In this document: one piece after another, positions 12,890 through 27,981 of the stretch | Position numbering within the stretch: position 1 is the stretch's first letter | Layout: each line of letters starts with the position of its first letter | Assembly: GCF_019649055.1 (NCBI RefSeq) | Contig: NW_026570222.1 | Span: 2,604,001 to 2,668,000 of the forward strand | Direction: 5' to 3' | Length of the DNA: 64,000 nucleotides | Origin: Paramacrobiotus metropolitanus | Lineage: Eukaryota; Tardigrada; Eutardigrada; Parachela; Macrobiotidae | Translations under genes and position numbers: made by a program | The notes under the pieces: generated by a model | Told to the model about the DNA's origin: nothing | Database searches by the model: none | Seen by the model: the letters and a program-made list of their open reading frames with translations, nothing else

Positions 12890-15678
12890 TTAGGCATATT
12901 TCTTCATCAGATTTGTATGGAAATCCGCTAATTTTTCCAGCATTTCGTGCAGCAGGTCTACAGGAGGCAAAATAGTTGTTCTGAAAATGAACACATATTA
13001 AGCACATCGAAACGCATATAAGCATTCAAGGTTTGGTCTTGTTTTTACCGGAAATGATAAGTTCCTGGCTGTTGGCGAAAGCCGGAACCCGGAACAATAA
13101 CCACTCCTTTACTGTCCATTAGCTGCATTACGTAATGAAGGTCTGCCGCTCGTCCTTTGGTCTACGAACGTAACAAAGTCGATTAATAATTGAATCGCTG
13201 TTCAGTGGGCTGCACGACTCTCTGAAAAAACATCTAGCTCATCTGTTATATGATTTTACCTTTGCTTCTTGGATGAACTTTTCTGGCAAATCCAGCCGAG
13301 GAAAGGCGTACATAGCTCCCTGCACAGCATTGCAGTGCATGCCGGGAATATTGTTCAGCAGCTCGGTGGTCATTCGGGCTCTCTGGACCAAGGAAGACCG
13401 CGTTGATTCCCGCTCTTTGATAAAGAGATCATACGATGGATCACCTGGTTTCGGCAGGTTAACCATGGCAAATGTGGCTAACTAAAAATGAATAAAGCGA
13501 TTATTTTATACTGTAGCACAGGCACAAAATGTGGTCTAAAACTTTCAGCGTAAGGTTAAAATTAATATGATTAAGTATCATAGAAATGTCGCTGCTTATT
13601 TATTAATATGTTACACTATAAAACCTACTTGACCAGTGGATGGAGATGACCTTATCGATAGCAGCTTTCTGAGTTGATCTAGGACTTCTTGGTCAAAGTT
13701 GTGGAATTCCACATAGCCTCCTCTCGCTCCGCATCTGGAAGCGTTCAATTTACTGTCCACTTGATTTGTTAATCGTAAATACATGCAAGAATGTTCTTAC
13801 TCGTTCATTAAGCCTTTGGACGCCGAGTGAAGAGAAATCAGTTCCATATCACAATAAGGGTGGCCCATGTCTGCTATAGTTTTTTTGAAAGAATGGAATT
13901 TCTGAGATGAATCATGGATGTTGTCTTGATAAACCTGGCAAAGAAATATGCTTTAGCTGGAAAAGTAGGAAAGCAGAACATTAAATATTTAACGAACGCT
14001 TACTTCGTCAGCCATAATTATCAAATTTTTCTCGGCTGCAAACCGGATAATTTGTTGAATGTTGTCTTTGGTCAGTACTTGTCCTGTCGGGTTCCCAGGA
14101 TTAATAACGACGAGAATTTTGGGGTCACAGTCGTCACGGTTGTCTTCGAGAAGGGGAAAAAAGATAACAGCGGTTAAATAATTGTAGTAGTCTTTCTAAA
14201 ACCAGCCTAATACCTGGTTGTAAAATTGTATTAAACCAGGTTTGACATTACAGAAAATATGCAATTACACGCCAGGATAAATTTATCTTTTTTCGCTTGG
14301 TGCATACTTATTGCTCTGTTAAGCTCATCTACATTTAACTGCCAGCTGTTTTCTTCATCCAGGTAATAAGGGATCTGGAAAAAATGGCACAATAATTTCA
14401 GTGTCATTTTGTCAGCTTTATCTTGTGTCAGCTGCAGCCAAACACTGCCGAAACGTAGCACTTTACCTCTTTCAGTCCTATCTCATCAATGCAGCTTGTG
14501 TAATATGCAAATGTCGGAATGGGTACCATTAATCCAATTGGCTTCTTTCCGGCAGATGTGGTGTTTAAAATGTTAAGAATGCACTGTAAATCCAATTTTA
14601 ATTTTTAGATGACATATAATTAAATTAGTGATGCATCTAAAATGAAACTGATTTGGTAATGACATATTTTGAATTTGTGGTTGTCATGCAGCGTGCTAAA
14701 AAATAATACAGGTGCAGTACCTGCAGCAGGACTCTGTAATTTATGCTACATAGCTATTTTATACCACAATTCCATCCCCGGCTCCAGTAAAAAGGAAGAT
14801 TTCGTTAGCATAAGCCGGTATGCCACCGTCCCGTTCTTGAATAAACTTGGCAATATCTTGACGCACAACCTCTAATCCTTGAGGATTGCTTATGTATGAA
14901 CCAATAGTTCTGCCATGACAAGCGTCAAGGAATCGCTTGCTCAACGCCTGGACATCGGCCGGATATTGTGTGCTTGCATCAGGATATGCACAACAAGCCA
15001 GCAGCTGTCGAAAATGCGAGTATTGAATTTATCAGAGTTTGCACACAACATCTTAAGATCTAAATTTCTATGCATCTTTGCCAATTACACGTATAAGTGA
15101 TAATTAATGGTAATGCCAATTTGCAGGTTCTTTGCAAATGATTACAGTGTTGAAGAGAAGTCAACGGATACCATTCGTGCTTCTGCAGATACGCTAAAAC
15201 TTGTATATATAGGATTCTGAATAATAGACAAGGCACTAAAACTATATACTGCCAACCTGCCGGTAAAAGGTCATTGGCTTTTGGCCCATCGCCGGAGCAT
15301 CCCCCACGTTGCATCGTATAAGCTTATCAAAAGGGAGTTTCTTTCCCTGTATGTGTTAAAAATTCCTGATCATATCACCATAAATAATGACTAAGAGTGT
15401 ATATATATAATGTGATTGCCGTTTCTAAATGAAACTATTTTAACGCAGTTGTACCAGGACATAATATACAGCAAACATTATTAGCACGTGCATGTTCATA
15501 CATTTCGTAAATCACTATCCAGCTGGTTTGCGCGATCATTTATCGGTCCGCGAATCGCATAAGCAATAGCCCGGACGCTTGGGTTGACATCATCCAAGGT
15601 AAGCAATTTTTTTCCACCCGCTCCATTGCATCCAACATCATGGCCGTTTGCTAGTTTGGCAAATCCATTGGCCTGCAT
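12890..15678 (-). CDS. GPT: alanine aminotransferase (GPT/ALT)
   Basis: PLP enzyme interconverting alanine plus 2-oxoglutarate with pyruvate plus glutamate. Eleven exons: 15678-15502, 15346-15257, 15004-14765, 14583-14467, 14374-14308, 14143-14004, 13934-13801, 13734-13629, 13481-13260, 13161-13049, 12980-12890. They close in phase to 498 residues (human ALT1 has 496). Landmarks: LTLDDVNPSVRAIAYAIRGP, NVGDAPAMGQKPMTFYRQ, RDGGIPA, YYLDEENSW, INPGNPTGQVL, the PLP-lysine motif SASKGLMNE, NAVQGAMYAFPR, VPGSGFRQQPGTYHFR. No mitochondrial presequence is obvious at the chosen ATG, so a cytosolic form is likely. An open frame upstream (15715-15993) is not joined to it by a clear splice pair. Confidence 0.97.
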
Positions 15679-15714
15679 TCTTGGGCTGGGATCTTTATTT
15701 CCCGCAAGAATTAA

Positions 15715-15993
15715 TTAAGACCAAAAATCTGGAAAGTCAGTTGTAGCAGCTAGACACAATCCTGATGCGTGCAGCGGGCAGTCATAATTAGTTATGACTT
15801 TTGAGTAACGAACTAGCATTTCCGGCGCACTGAATTTTGACGGTGAAGGTTTCTGACGGTTATCTTTGTTTAATTCTTGGTCGGAAAACATTGCTGAATG
15901 ACGAACACGTGGCGATGTAGCAAACTTATCTGATAAATTATCAGGAGACGAGTCAAGGGTCACGGTCAGAGCGAAACTGAATATTGTAAGCAT
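15715..15993 (-). CDS. possible small secreted protein or upstream ORF, 92 aa
   Basis: Open frame with ATG at 15993 ending at 15715, just upstream of the aminotransferase start. The N terminus MLTIFSFALTVTL is hydrophobic and could be a signal peptide; the remainder is Ser/Pro-rich with three cysteines near the end. I do not recognise it. It could be 5' UTR sequence of the aminotransferase transcript or a chance frame. Confidence 0.2.
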   Translation of the reverse strand: MLTIFSFALTVTLDSSPDNLSDKFATSPRVRHSAMFSDQELNKDNRQKPSPSKFSAPEMLVRYSKVITNYDCPLHASGLCLAATTDFPDFWS

Positions 15994-16462
15994 ATTATAT
16001 ATCAGTAGCAGCTATTACATCAGAAGATTGATTTTTACTATTGAATATGTGCATGAATATAATTTATTATGGTTGGTACAGTAAAGCACTGATCAGATTT
16101 CATATGCGGAAACAATTACCGGTTATTGCAGCACAGGCTTATTCGATTACTGAATAGTAGAGACATCTTTAATAGAATAGCACTAATTTTTAAATTGTAT
16201 AATGAATGGTCATTATTATGAACCAGGAGACTTCCTGACGCAAACGTTTTGATCCCCAATTCCTCGTGTGCACAGCATACATTACTGCACAGTATAGTCA
16301 AAGTTTTAAAAAGCCGCGATTCTATTCTGTATGTAGAACAAGGTAGTTGTATACAAAAACGATGCAGCCGTGACAAGTGTTATCAATATAATTATATAAT
16401 TATAAAGAACCGAACAAATAATACGAGATACAACCTACAATAAAAATTGTGTTGGACCTTGG

Positions 16463-17759
16463 TTACCACCCAAACAACGCTCTTAGCGATGCAGCCGTTT
16501 GCGGTTCAGATTTCGATAGATCCACGAACGAACTGGGATATTTCATATAAGCATTGTCGATTTTTGGAAACAACTGCGTGGTTGTTGCTTCACTTGAATT
16601 GTCGCTGATCTGAACAATTGGCGATTGGATAATTCGCGTGTGGATTGGTCTTCTTACGAGTACAGACAATGATGGCTTCCCGTTGTATAACAAACTTTGT
16701 CCGCGCTGAGTATACCGGGGACTAGCGTCAACCGTGAATTCTGGGCCTCTTGGACCGGGACCAGGAGCTCCAGAAACTTTGTCCCGGTTGTCTGCTGGAT
16801 TTTTCGACATAACGCATTTAAACCAATGTCACATTTTGACTGTTTACTATATTAAATTTCCATGAATGGGTACGTATAATCAACGAAACTTACTAGTGCT
16901 AATATGAACTCGCGAGTAGGCAGTAATTAATAACTGTGTATATCATTGCACATGTATACGTAGTACTGTACATTAGCCTTAATATCTATATTTACCTGGT
17001 GAGGAGCCAAGTTTGTCTGGACTAGCGTCCGGACCGCTCTTCACATAATTCTCGGGAACCGGTGCGGATTGGCTACGTTGACCTGGGCGAAGGGTTTCTG
17101 ATACGTCAGTCCGCGACCTGGATTTCCTACGTAGCGTGGATTTGCCGGCGGTGCAATTTCCCCATGTCGTAAATTTGCTGCTGATGCGCCAAAGGGATTT
17201 CGCGCCACTTGCCGTTTGTCTGCAATATGTACACTTTTGCAGACAAAGCGATGGTGACAATTACACTGACACTGCTGGACCAAATAATTTTTGTTGCTTT
17301 AATATGTAATTCTGCTGATTTCTCCACCCCAGAACTTTTTGTGTTGCGATATTACCAACAATACTACTTTATAAATTAGTAACTGACTTTTGTACTATGT
17401 ACTGCACATGTATACTGTATTGCAGTAAGAATTTTGTAAGTTTGTAGGACTGCATAACTACCGCAAAAACAGAATTAACTGAACACCAACATCTCGACAG
17501 CATCCAAGAGCGAATCGAATTTGTACTATAAAATGTGCTATAGTATAATTCTTCACTCCGATCCAATAAATTTTTTCAGTTTGTCTGTTTAAAGTCGAAC
17601 GTTGATTTTCTTACCTCTGCCTGCTAAACCGTGCTCCAAGTTTCCAAAGTTTACGCCGGACTGGCAAAGTTTTGCATTTTTGAAAGCGCATTCGATTGCG
17701 TACACAATTATTGTTAATACTAACAAAATACCTGAAACCGAGGCCGTGCAGCTTGCCAT
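16463..17759 (-). CDS. orphan secreted Pro/Gly-rich repeat protein
   Basis: Exon 1 (17759-17615) starts MASCTASVSG and continues with a strong hydrophobic signal sequence (ILLVLTIIVYAIECA). Exon 2 (17219-16996) and exon 3 (16791-16463) are rich in Pro, Gly, Asn and basic residues. Two related blocks are visible: ANPRYVGNPGRGLTYQKPF in exon 2 and DASPRYTQRGQSLLYNGKP in exon 3; a third DASP occurs between them. A dibasic DKR sits at the exon 1/2 junction. Exon 2 meets a TGA in its first frame; one added base between about 17041 and 17077 removes it and makes exon 2 end in the phase exon 3 needs, giving about 232 residues. The family is not recognised. It may be an extracellular structural protein or a processed precursor; both are guesses. 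Confidence 0.55.
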
Positions 17760-19186
17760 CAAAACTTGATTGGTACTGACCTAATGAATTTACATAAAGC
17801 CGTAAACGAAATGCAATATAACCGTCTTTCGAGTGGCCGCTTTTACTTATGCTTAGTTAAATATTTAGCAAAATATTATAGAAAGAACGATGGGGATAAG
17901 TATGTCCGTACTCCGCAGCAAGCAATAACTTGCAGTTGCAGTATCAAAATGGCACTGGCGACGTTCAACGACATGGTGAAAACATAAAGAAAAATATAGG
18001 AACAATGTCATTACCACAAAATAACACCATTCACACATAAATAACCCCCACCGGTACAGATACACAGGATATTCAGTCTAACTGAATGAAAACAGATGCC
18101 GCATATTGCTAAATATGTACAAAGACAAAAATTACGCGCCAATTAATTAGTACGTGCAGTTTATGAACATGAACCGAGACCGTGTTATATACGATTTCAG
18201 ATTTGTACCCGAAAAAGTATTAGTTTCCTTGAAGGTACAGCCATAGGAAGCTTGAGCAAAAATTAATACTTCTATGCATTTAAGAGGTAGATTATCCAGG
18301 TAAGTACGACTACGCACATGCAACGAAGCTTCCGCTCCAGATGTTTTGTTTCCGGATGCGGTACGGGTAAGGTGCCAATTACGCAGACGCCTGCAAAATT
18401 AATATGCAAGCAGTGAAAGCTACTCAAAGTTTTTACCCACTTCTTGATAGTAAAATGTTCCGGTTCGATGCATGATGTCATGTCTTGTGGATTATCGCAA
18501 GTAATCACGAGTCCTGATGACTAGGTAATACTACTCTAATACGTTTACTGCCGAAGGCTTCGGAAAGTGCAAATTTTTGACATGTAATTTTCCGGTGTTT
18601 TTACACTTTTACACCAAATTATGGTAGATTATTCCATGACGTAATGACAACACTGCAGAGGAAAGACATCGGAAAAAATTATGCAACATGTACAACTACG
18701 AAAATGGGCAGCTTCAGGCGAGCATTTTTCAGTTGTATTCAATAACCATAAAAAACGCGCTGCACAGATTTGCACATGCACTGTTGCTGTGTAAATGTGT
18801 TGCAGTTCTGCACCGACAGAAAATCGCACTGAATGACTTAATTGTCGTCAAGTTTTGAGGTTTATTCCGTATTACACGGTATTCAAGCCGGTTCGAAAAT
18901 TCTAAACGCGGGAACTGCTTGACAAAAAGCTGAAAATAGAATCAAAAATTTATTACAACATAAATAACACTTTCACTCGGTAACAAGTCAATGGCCAAAG
19001 CTTCGGGAAGAGTGGTAAAACCAAATCGGGTTACTGGACAAAACGTTCATAGCATAACTCTGACACAGTTTTTTATATGCTTAAGTAGCAGCTTAAAAGA
19101 TTCATTCAGTTTTGATTTACGAACTACAATGTCGATTGTCCACTTAACAAGTTAAATCATCATAGCTATACAGTCTAAAGTTGTGA
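17760..19186. other. intergenic with possible Cys-containing exons on the minus strand
   Basis: No gene is assigned. On the minus strand two exon-like pieces are visible. One at about 18506-18430 encodes LVITCDNPQDMTSCIEPEHF and ends at a good GT donor. The other, about 18391-18275, follows a good AG and encodes PVPHPETKHLERKLRCMC. Their phases do not agree in the frames I tested, and no start exon was found, so they may be a decayed or unrelated short secreted-protein gene. Confidence 0.25.
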
Positions 19187-23178
<3,992 letters not shown>

Positions 23179-23786
23179 TTTTACAGCACTTGCGCGATGA
23201 TAATGCTAGGCCTGGGAAAATAAGGCACCGATTGTGAGGAAGGGATATCCTTCCAACCTACATTGTTGGATGGCTTATCGGGTGCGGAATGTGTATCGTG
23301 GAATCTCCTAGAGTATATTAATTATATTTCTGAAAGCTTATTGGTTTCATGATTATCTCCTCGCTTGAGTTGTCTGCCAAACGCCGACAATCGATCGATT
23401 TTTGCGAAAGGTGAGCGGCTGAGCCACTAGCAGACCCAACAACTTCCACGTCAGAATCTCCAGCGCATCGCACTTTATTACCGAATACGTACAGCGCTAA
23501 AAGTTAGTGCAACCGCCAAAGGGGTAGACAACCAGCAGAGACTTAGTAAGGGCTGTACTACCTCGGGTGGATGGTAAAAGCGAAACTGGCAGTGTGCACT
23601 TTTGATTTTCGGAGATTTTTTGATTTTTTCCTTTGCATTTTTTTGTCCGAGTTCTTATTCATTCTTTAGAAGGTTCTTCCGAATTTTCACCGTTTGAGCG
23701 TATACGTTGAGCATGGTTTTAGGAAAAAACCAGGAATATTATATTTTAAAACGCAGCATCAATAGATAGATTTGCGAATCCGTACT
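23179..23786. promoter_or_regulatory. shared divergent upstream region of SEC23 and URM1
   Basis: 608 bases separate the SEC23 start (minus) from the URM1 start (plus), so both housekeeping genes probably initiate from this interval. I see no clear TATA box or other named element, so the promoter call rests on geometry alone. Confidence 0.45.
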
Positions 23787-24889
23787 ATGCCTTCGCCGCA
23801 GATTAACGTGGAGTTCGCGTAAGTGCATTTTGTGAAATTTTGGATTTTGGTCTGGAAGTTGGAACTAAATGCGAACAAAAACTGGGATAACATGTTTGAA
23901 GCTTATGTCATTGGAATTTTGTGTGTGTAAATGCGAAGCGTATGGGTAATAACAGGATTTGTTTGCGAAGGTGGTTTAAAATTTATTAGTTGCAGTGGTG
24001 GCGTGGAGCTTCTTTTTGATAATGCGAAGAAACTCAAAGTATCCCTGAATTCGACAGACAACTCCGGCAACGCTCTTAGTAAGTGCCAGTCGAAACGCTT
24101 TGCATATGTGCAGGATGCGACATACCTGAAATGTTGGATCGTTCTGGGCGTCTGTACCGTACATAGTTGTTGGCATGTTGCATAGAAAAGGCATGTTGCA
24201 TATCCTTTTCTATGGTTGTTGTATGCAGAAACGTTGGGGGATCTCCTTCAGACCTTGAAGAAATCATACATCAAGCAGCGTCCGGAACTATTCATGCAAG
24301 GCGATAGCATGTGAGTTTCCATTAAATTTGCCAGTTGCTTATATTTCTTGTCCGATAGTTTTGACAGATTGGGAGCACAGAATAATATTATAGTTTGTAT
24401 AGTTACTGTTTAACATAATATTTTATTATGCTTAATATTCATTTAATATTAACATCATGTAAATGGTGTTTTTGCAGACGCCCTGGAATTTTAGTTGTGA
24501 TTAACGACTGTGATTGGGAATTGATGGTATGTGTTACTGTGCGTCATAATTATTTGTCTACATTCGTAGATAATGTAAGGCTCTATGCTCTTTTGCTAGC
24601 TTGCATATTGATTGAGACTTTCTCAAGGTGGTTGACTTTCGCAGCTTTAAAGGTGCCTTAATATCTGGCAAAATTATATAAATACTTATTTTTAATTATT
24701 CACGCTCTCGCATTCTGTTTGTACCCAGTTGGCAACTGTAGCTCGCAAGTAAACGTTCGTCAATAGAGAAGAAAAAATTGTTAAAGAAGAAACACTTAGG
24801 ACAGCCGTTTTCTTTTTTAGGGTGGCTTGAATTATGCTTTGGAAGCCGGTGATAAGGTGGTGTTCATTTCCACCCTTCATGGAGGCTAA
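23787..24889 (+). CDS. URM1: ubiquitin-related modifier 1
   Basis: Small ubiquitin-fold sulfur carrier. In eukaryotes it is thiocarboxylated at its C-terminal glycine by the MOCS3/Uba4 enzyme and supplies sulfur for 2-thiolation of tRNA wobble uridine; it can also be conjugated to proteins. Five exons: 23787-23818, 23996-24078, 24229-24310, 24478-24526, 24821-24889, with phases closing to 104 residues (human 101). Seen: INVEFAGGVELLF, TLGDLLQTLKKSYIKQRPEL, GILVVINDCDWELM, and the C terminus FISTLHGG ending in the required diglycine. No anomaly. Confidence 0.96.
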
Positions 24890-25149
24890 ATCATCAATGC
24901 ATTTTACGTGAGTTTACCGAGAGCCGGGAACTGAAAATTATCCTATATCTGTCAGACGGTGGGTCACTGTGATGTGCGTGTGCTCACGTTTAATTGCCAC
25001 TTGTTGTAGCTTGAAACTCTGTTTAATTCTTTGTTATCTGTAAAACTTTAAAGAGAAGATGTACGGTCTTGTATGCTCTGTACTTTATTCTTTTATCACA
25101 TGTAGAGAGTTGGTAAATGCATAATATGAGTTGAACTGCTATATTCTTG
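24890..25149. other. URM1 3' flank, no gene seen
   Basis: 260 bases of AT-rich sequence between URM1 and the next minus-strand frame; presumably the URM1 3' UTR. No distinct signal found. Confidence 0.4.
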
Positions 25150-25386
25150 CTAAAATTTGTGAATTTTGCGGATTTGAGATTGTTGAATCTGCTGAAAATA
25201 ATCCTGATTGTTGGATTGACATGTGGTCAAACATCCATCGGTAATGGATTTTGCTGTAGCAAATTTGAAATTTCCAGGCTTCTGCACTCTACCGATATTT
25301 AGTAAAACAAATTCAACATGCAGGTCACATAGCAAAACTTTTCCAGAACTAAGCACAAGCACTGTCAAAAGCAACAATCGAACCAT
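25150..25386 (-). CDS. possible small secreted protein, 78 aa
   Basis: Single open frame with ATG at 25386. It begins MVRLLLLTVLVLSSGKVLLC, a classical signal peptide, and continues with a basic stretch and two nearby cysteines (DGCLTTC), ending Gln-rich. The family is not recognised. It lies downstream of another putative secreted gene on the same strand. It could be a first exon or a chance frame. Confidence 0.35.
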   Translation of the reverse strand: MVRLLLLTVLVLSSGKVLLCDLHVEFVLLNIGRVQKPGNFKFATAKSITDGCLTTCQSNNQDYFQQIQQSQIRKIHKF

Positions 25387-25560
25387 TTAACTGTGCGTGG
25401 GAACATGTTCGTGCGAAGTTCCGGTGCGAAAAAATTATACAGCGGATTTAAATCTGTAACATCGTATCCGGATTAGTTGCACATTAGAATTATAAGCTCA
25501 GGCCATTTAGACCAGCTAGAATCTTCATCCATTTGAGCGAATCGTTTTTATATGAAATAT

Positions 25561-27187
25561 TCAACGGTCGTAAAAGCTGTCAAAAATCCCACGGCTGAAC
25601 CACGATCTCACGGGTTGGAAAAGACGAGAGAAGAAGCTCTGAACTGGAGACACGAAAATCACATATATAATGGAAGGCTTATCCGTTTGGGAATCAGCAT
25701 TGCCAGTATCGGATTCCGTCGTTGTAGGGAGAGGGTGACGTGGTGTTCGTCGCGACTTACGGGTTGTCGTCGTTGTGTCTGGTTCCGGTTCTTCAGTATC
25801 GCTGCTCGGTGCATTTTGCGCATAGGATGTTATGTTCCCCTTCGGGCTTTTCTCTGCAGCCCGAAACCGTGACGTCATTTCAGTTCAATCAAACCTGCTT
25901 TACTGCTTTTATTATGAACCATCATTATGCAGACCGGGAAAAAATTGTATCACAGTAACTAAGTATTTAATACAGACAGGTGAAGACGCGTAAAATTGCC
26001 CTGACCTTTCAGTGGATCGCCGCTCCATTTCAGTCCGCGCCATGGTAGACCACCGCTGCACTGGTCAATGCCGCTTCGTTTTGGATCACACACGGCGACA
26101 CCCGCGCAGTCAAAATATTTTTTGGTTTTGGAAAACGTACAAATTGCTACCACTTCATTGTCCGGGCGAAATTTGGCTTTCGGAAAAACCGTGGAGTCGA
26201 TCACACCTACTCATTAGAAATACAAGCGAAATGGTAAAAGTTTTAGCAATACTATGTAAAGGAAAAAATTTTACCGTCACTTTCTTCCCATTTGAAGTGC
26301 CAGACTTTCTTGCTGTAACATTCGCGATGCATAATTTTCATATTCTTGGAGGGATCTATTTCCCAAACGACCGGATCCTCGCTGCACTGGGTCTGACACT
26401 CAGTTTGATAGTCCTGGTAATAGGTGCACTGCAAATACAAGTACTCGAATATATGTCAGACATTTTGAATGATCCTCTTTCCTTTATTATGTGGTGCTCC
26501 AGAGTTTGACGCACGAGATTGATCGATACAAGCAGGAGCAGAATTTATTCATAAATTATATAACAACGCTGAATATACTTTTAGAGGGTTCGGATAATTA
26601 AATTTCCTGCGAGTGTTATTAGTAACTGTGCAGTGAAATAATGTATGATGGGTAAGGATCGGGTGCGTTATCGGGTAAGGATCTAACTGTTGTACCTGGA
26701 TGGTGTCCTTGTCGATCTGGTCTTTTGTGGGCGGTGCTGGAGGTTCATCTGTTACGGTGTCCGGATCTACCAAATTCGCATCTGGATTTGGGCAGGGCCG
26801 GGTACCACCACAGTCGCTGCTGTTTCTTTGCCCCGGTATTAATGGATTGATGTTTTCTTGTAAAAAAACCCAATACGACCAGATAAAAATCATGCTTTTC
26901 CATTTACATAAAATAGGTGTGTGTATTCTTCGGAATCAGAACAAAACGATTGTAAAACTCTACAGAATAGTTAATTCTAAACCGTTCATATGTTACTGTC
27001 CAGCATGTCTGATGTACATAATAGGATTAAATTAAAATAGTTTTGTTTCGGCCGCACAAATGTAAATGCATAACAAAGACCACTGAGGTATCATTCATAA
27101 ATCCTTGCATTTTAAATACATACCTCCAAATGCAGCTGGCGCAAAAATCCATAGGCACGACACTGACAATAAATGGAAGGCTCTCAT
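25561..27187 (-). CDS. orphan secreted cysteine-rich protein with Thr-rich tail
   Basis: Five exons with consistent phases: 27187-27124, 26856-26696, 26428-26275, 26206-26006, 25853-25561, about 290 residues. Exon 1 is a signal peptide (MRAFHLLSVSCLWIFAPAAF). Exon 2 has CGGTRPC and an acidic Pro-rich stretch. Exon 3 has CTYYQDYQTECQTQC and a later Cys. Exon 4 has four cysteines (ICTF, FDCAGVAVC, DQCSGG). Exon 5 is Ser/Thr/Glu-rich with TTTTTRKSRRTPR and TTTESD, likely O-glycosylated, and ends basic and aromatic. The domain is not recognised. The even cysteine content suggests disulfides in an extracellular module. Alternative splicing of the last exon cannot be excluded. Confidence 0.6.
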
Positions 27188-27626
27188 TTTTAAATTAAAG
27201 GTAAAGAGCCGTTAGACCTTTCTGGATGAAATAACAAAAGAAATTAGCAGTACAAGCAAGCAACTGTTTGCTTGGCGTCTAAAGAAGAGCGGCGCATCAG
27301 CATGCTCTTGAATATATAATTTTAAGGATAGGAATTTAATGTTTACTGCACGTACGCTTTTGAAGCGCAAACCAATGCATTGCTTAGTTCATGTTTTTTT
27401 ACAGCTTCTGTTTCGTCTATGAATATTGAGTTTTGGCAATCCCGCGTATATTTTTATGCATATTTAGCTCCCGGCCATACCGGTTCGTCACGCGCGTGTG
27501 CCGCTGTTTTGGGATAGAAACACAATGCTTAAACCTCGATTATTAGTCATGATCATACAGTATTGCGCATTATCACTGACCGTACTTTTAAACGTACTGA
27601 AAGCGTTTAATTTTGATTTTTTACGG

Positions 27627-27842
27627 TTATTTGGTTTGTACTTGTAGTGAGGCAGTTACAGTCATGAGTCGTGACGCATTTATTTCACATTTTTCGTGCT
27701 GCACACTTAGCTTTTCGCAGTTCCGCAACAGACCACAACTACGGCATCCGCAGGAAACAACTTGAGCATGAAGAAACCAAAACGCCGTGCTCGTGAGGAA
27801 CGTAAGCTTGTAATAAATATGCAGTGATGAACGGCGAGACAT
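27627..27842 (-). CDS. possible small secreted cysteine-rich peptide, 71 aa
   Basis: Open frame with ATG at 27842. A basic start, a hydrophobic run (LTFLTSTAFWFLHAQVVS), then a compact cysteine cluster CGCRSCGLLRNC and one further Cys within about 30 residues. This is the layout of short secreted peptides, but I recognise no family. It is a single exon with no transcript evidence and could be a chance frame. Confidence 0.35.
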   Translation of the reverse strand: MSRRSSLHIYYKLTFLTSTAFWFLHAQVVSCGCRSCGLLRNCEKLSVQHEKCEINASRLMTVTASLQVQTK

Positions 27843-27981
27843 ACACAGACTGGGTACTCGGTAATTTATAACCTGTGCGCATCACGAGCGATTGCCCAAC
27901 AGTGATGACAACCGTCAACTTGTCTGGATTTACAGTACTGTTTCAAGCATCAACGGCTTTAACTGCTTAGGGCTTTACGAT

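Noticed and set aside
13914-14177. Plus-strand frame over the aminotransferase exons
   Set aside because: Shadow of the minus-strand coding exons with the INPGNPTGQ motif.
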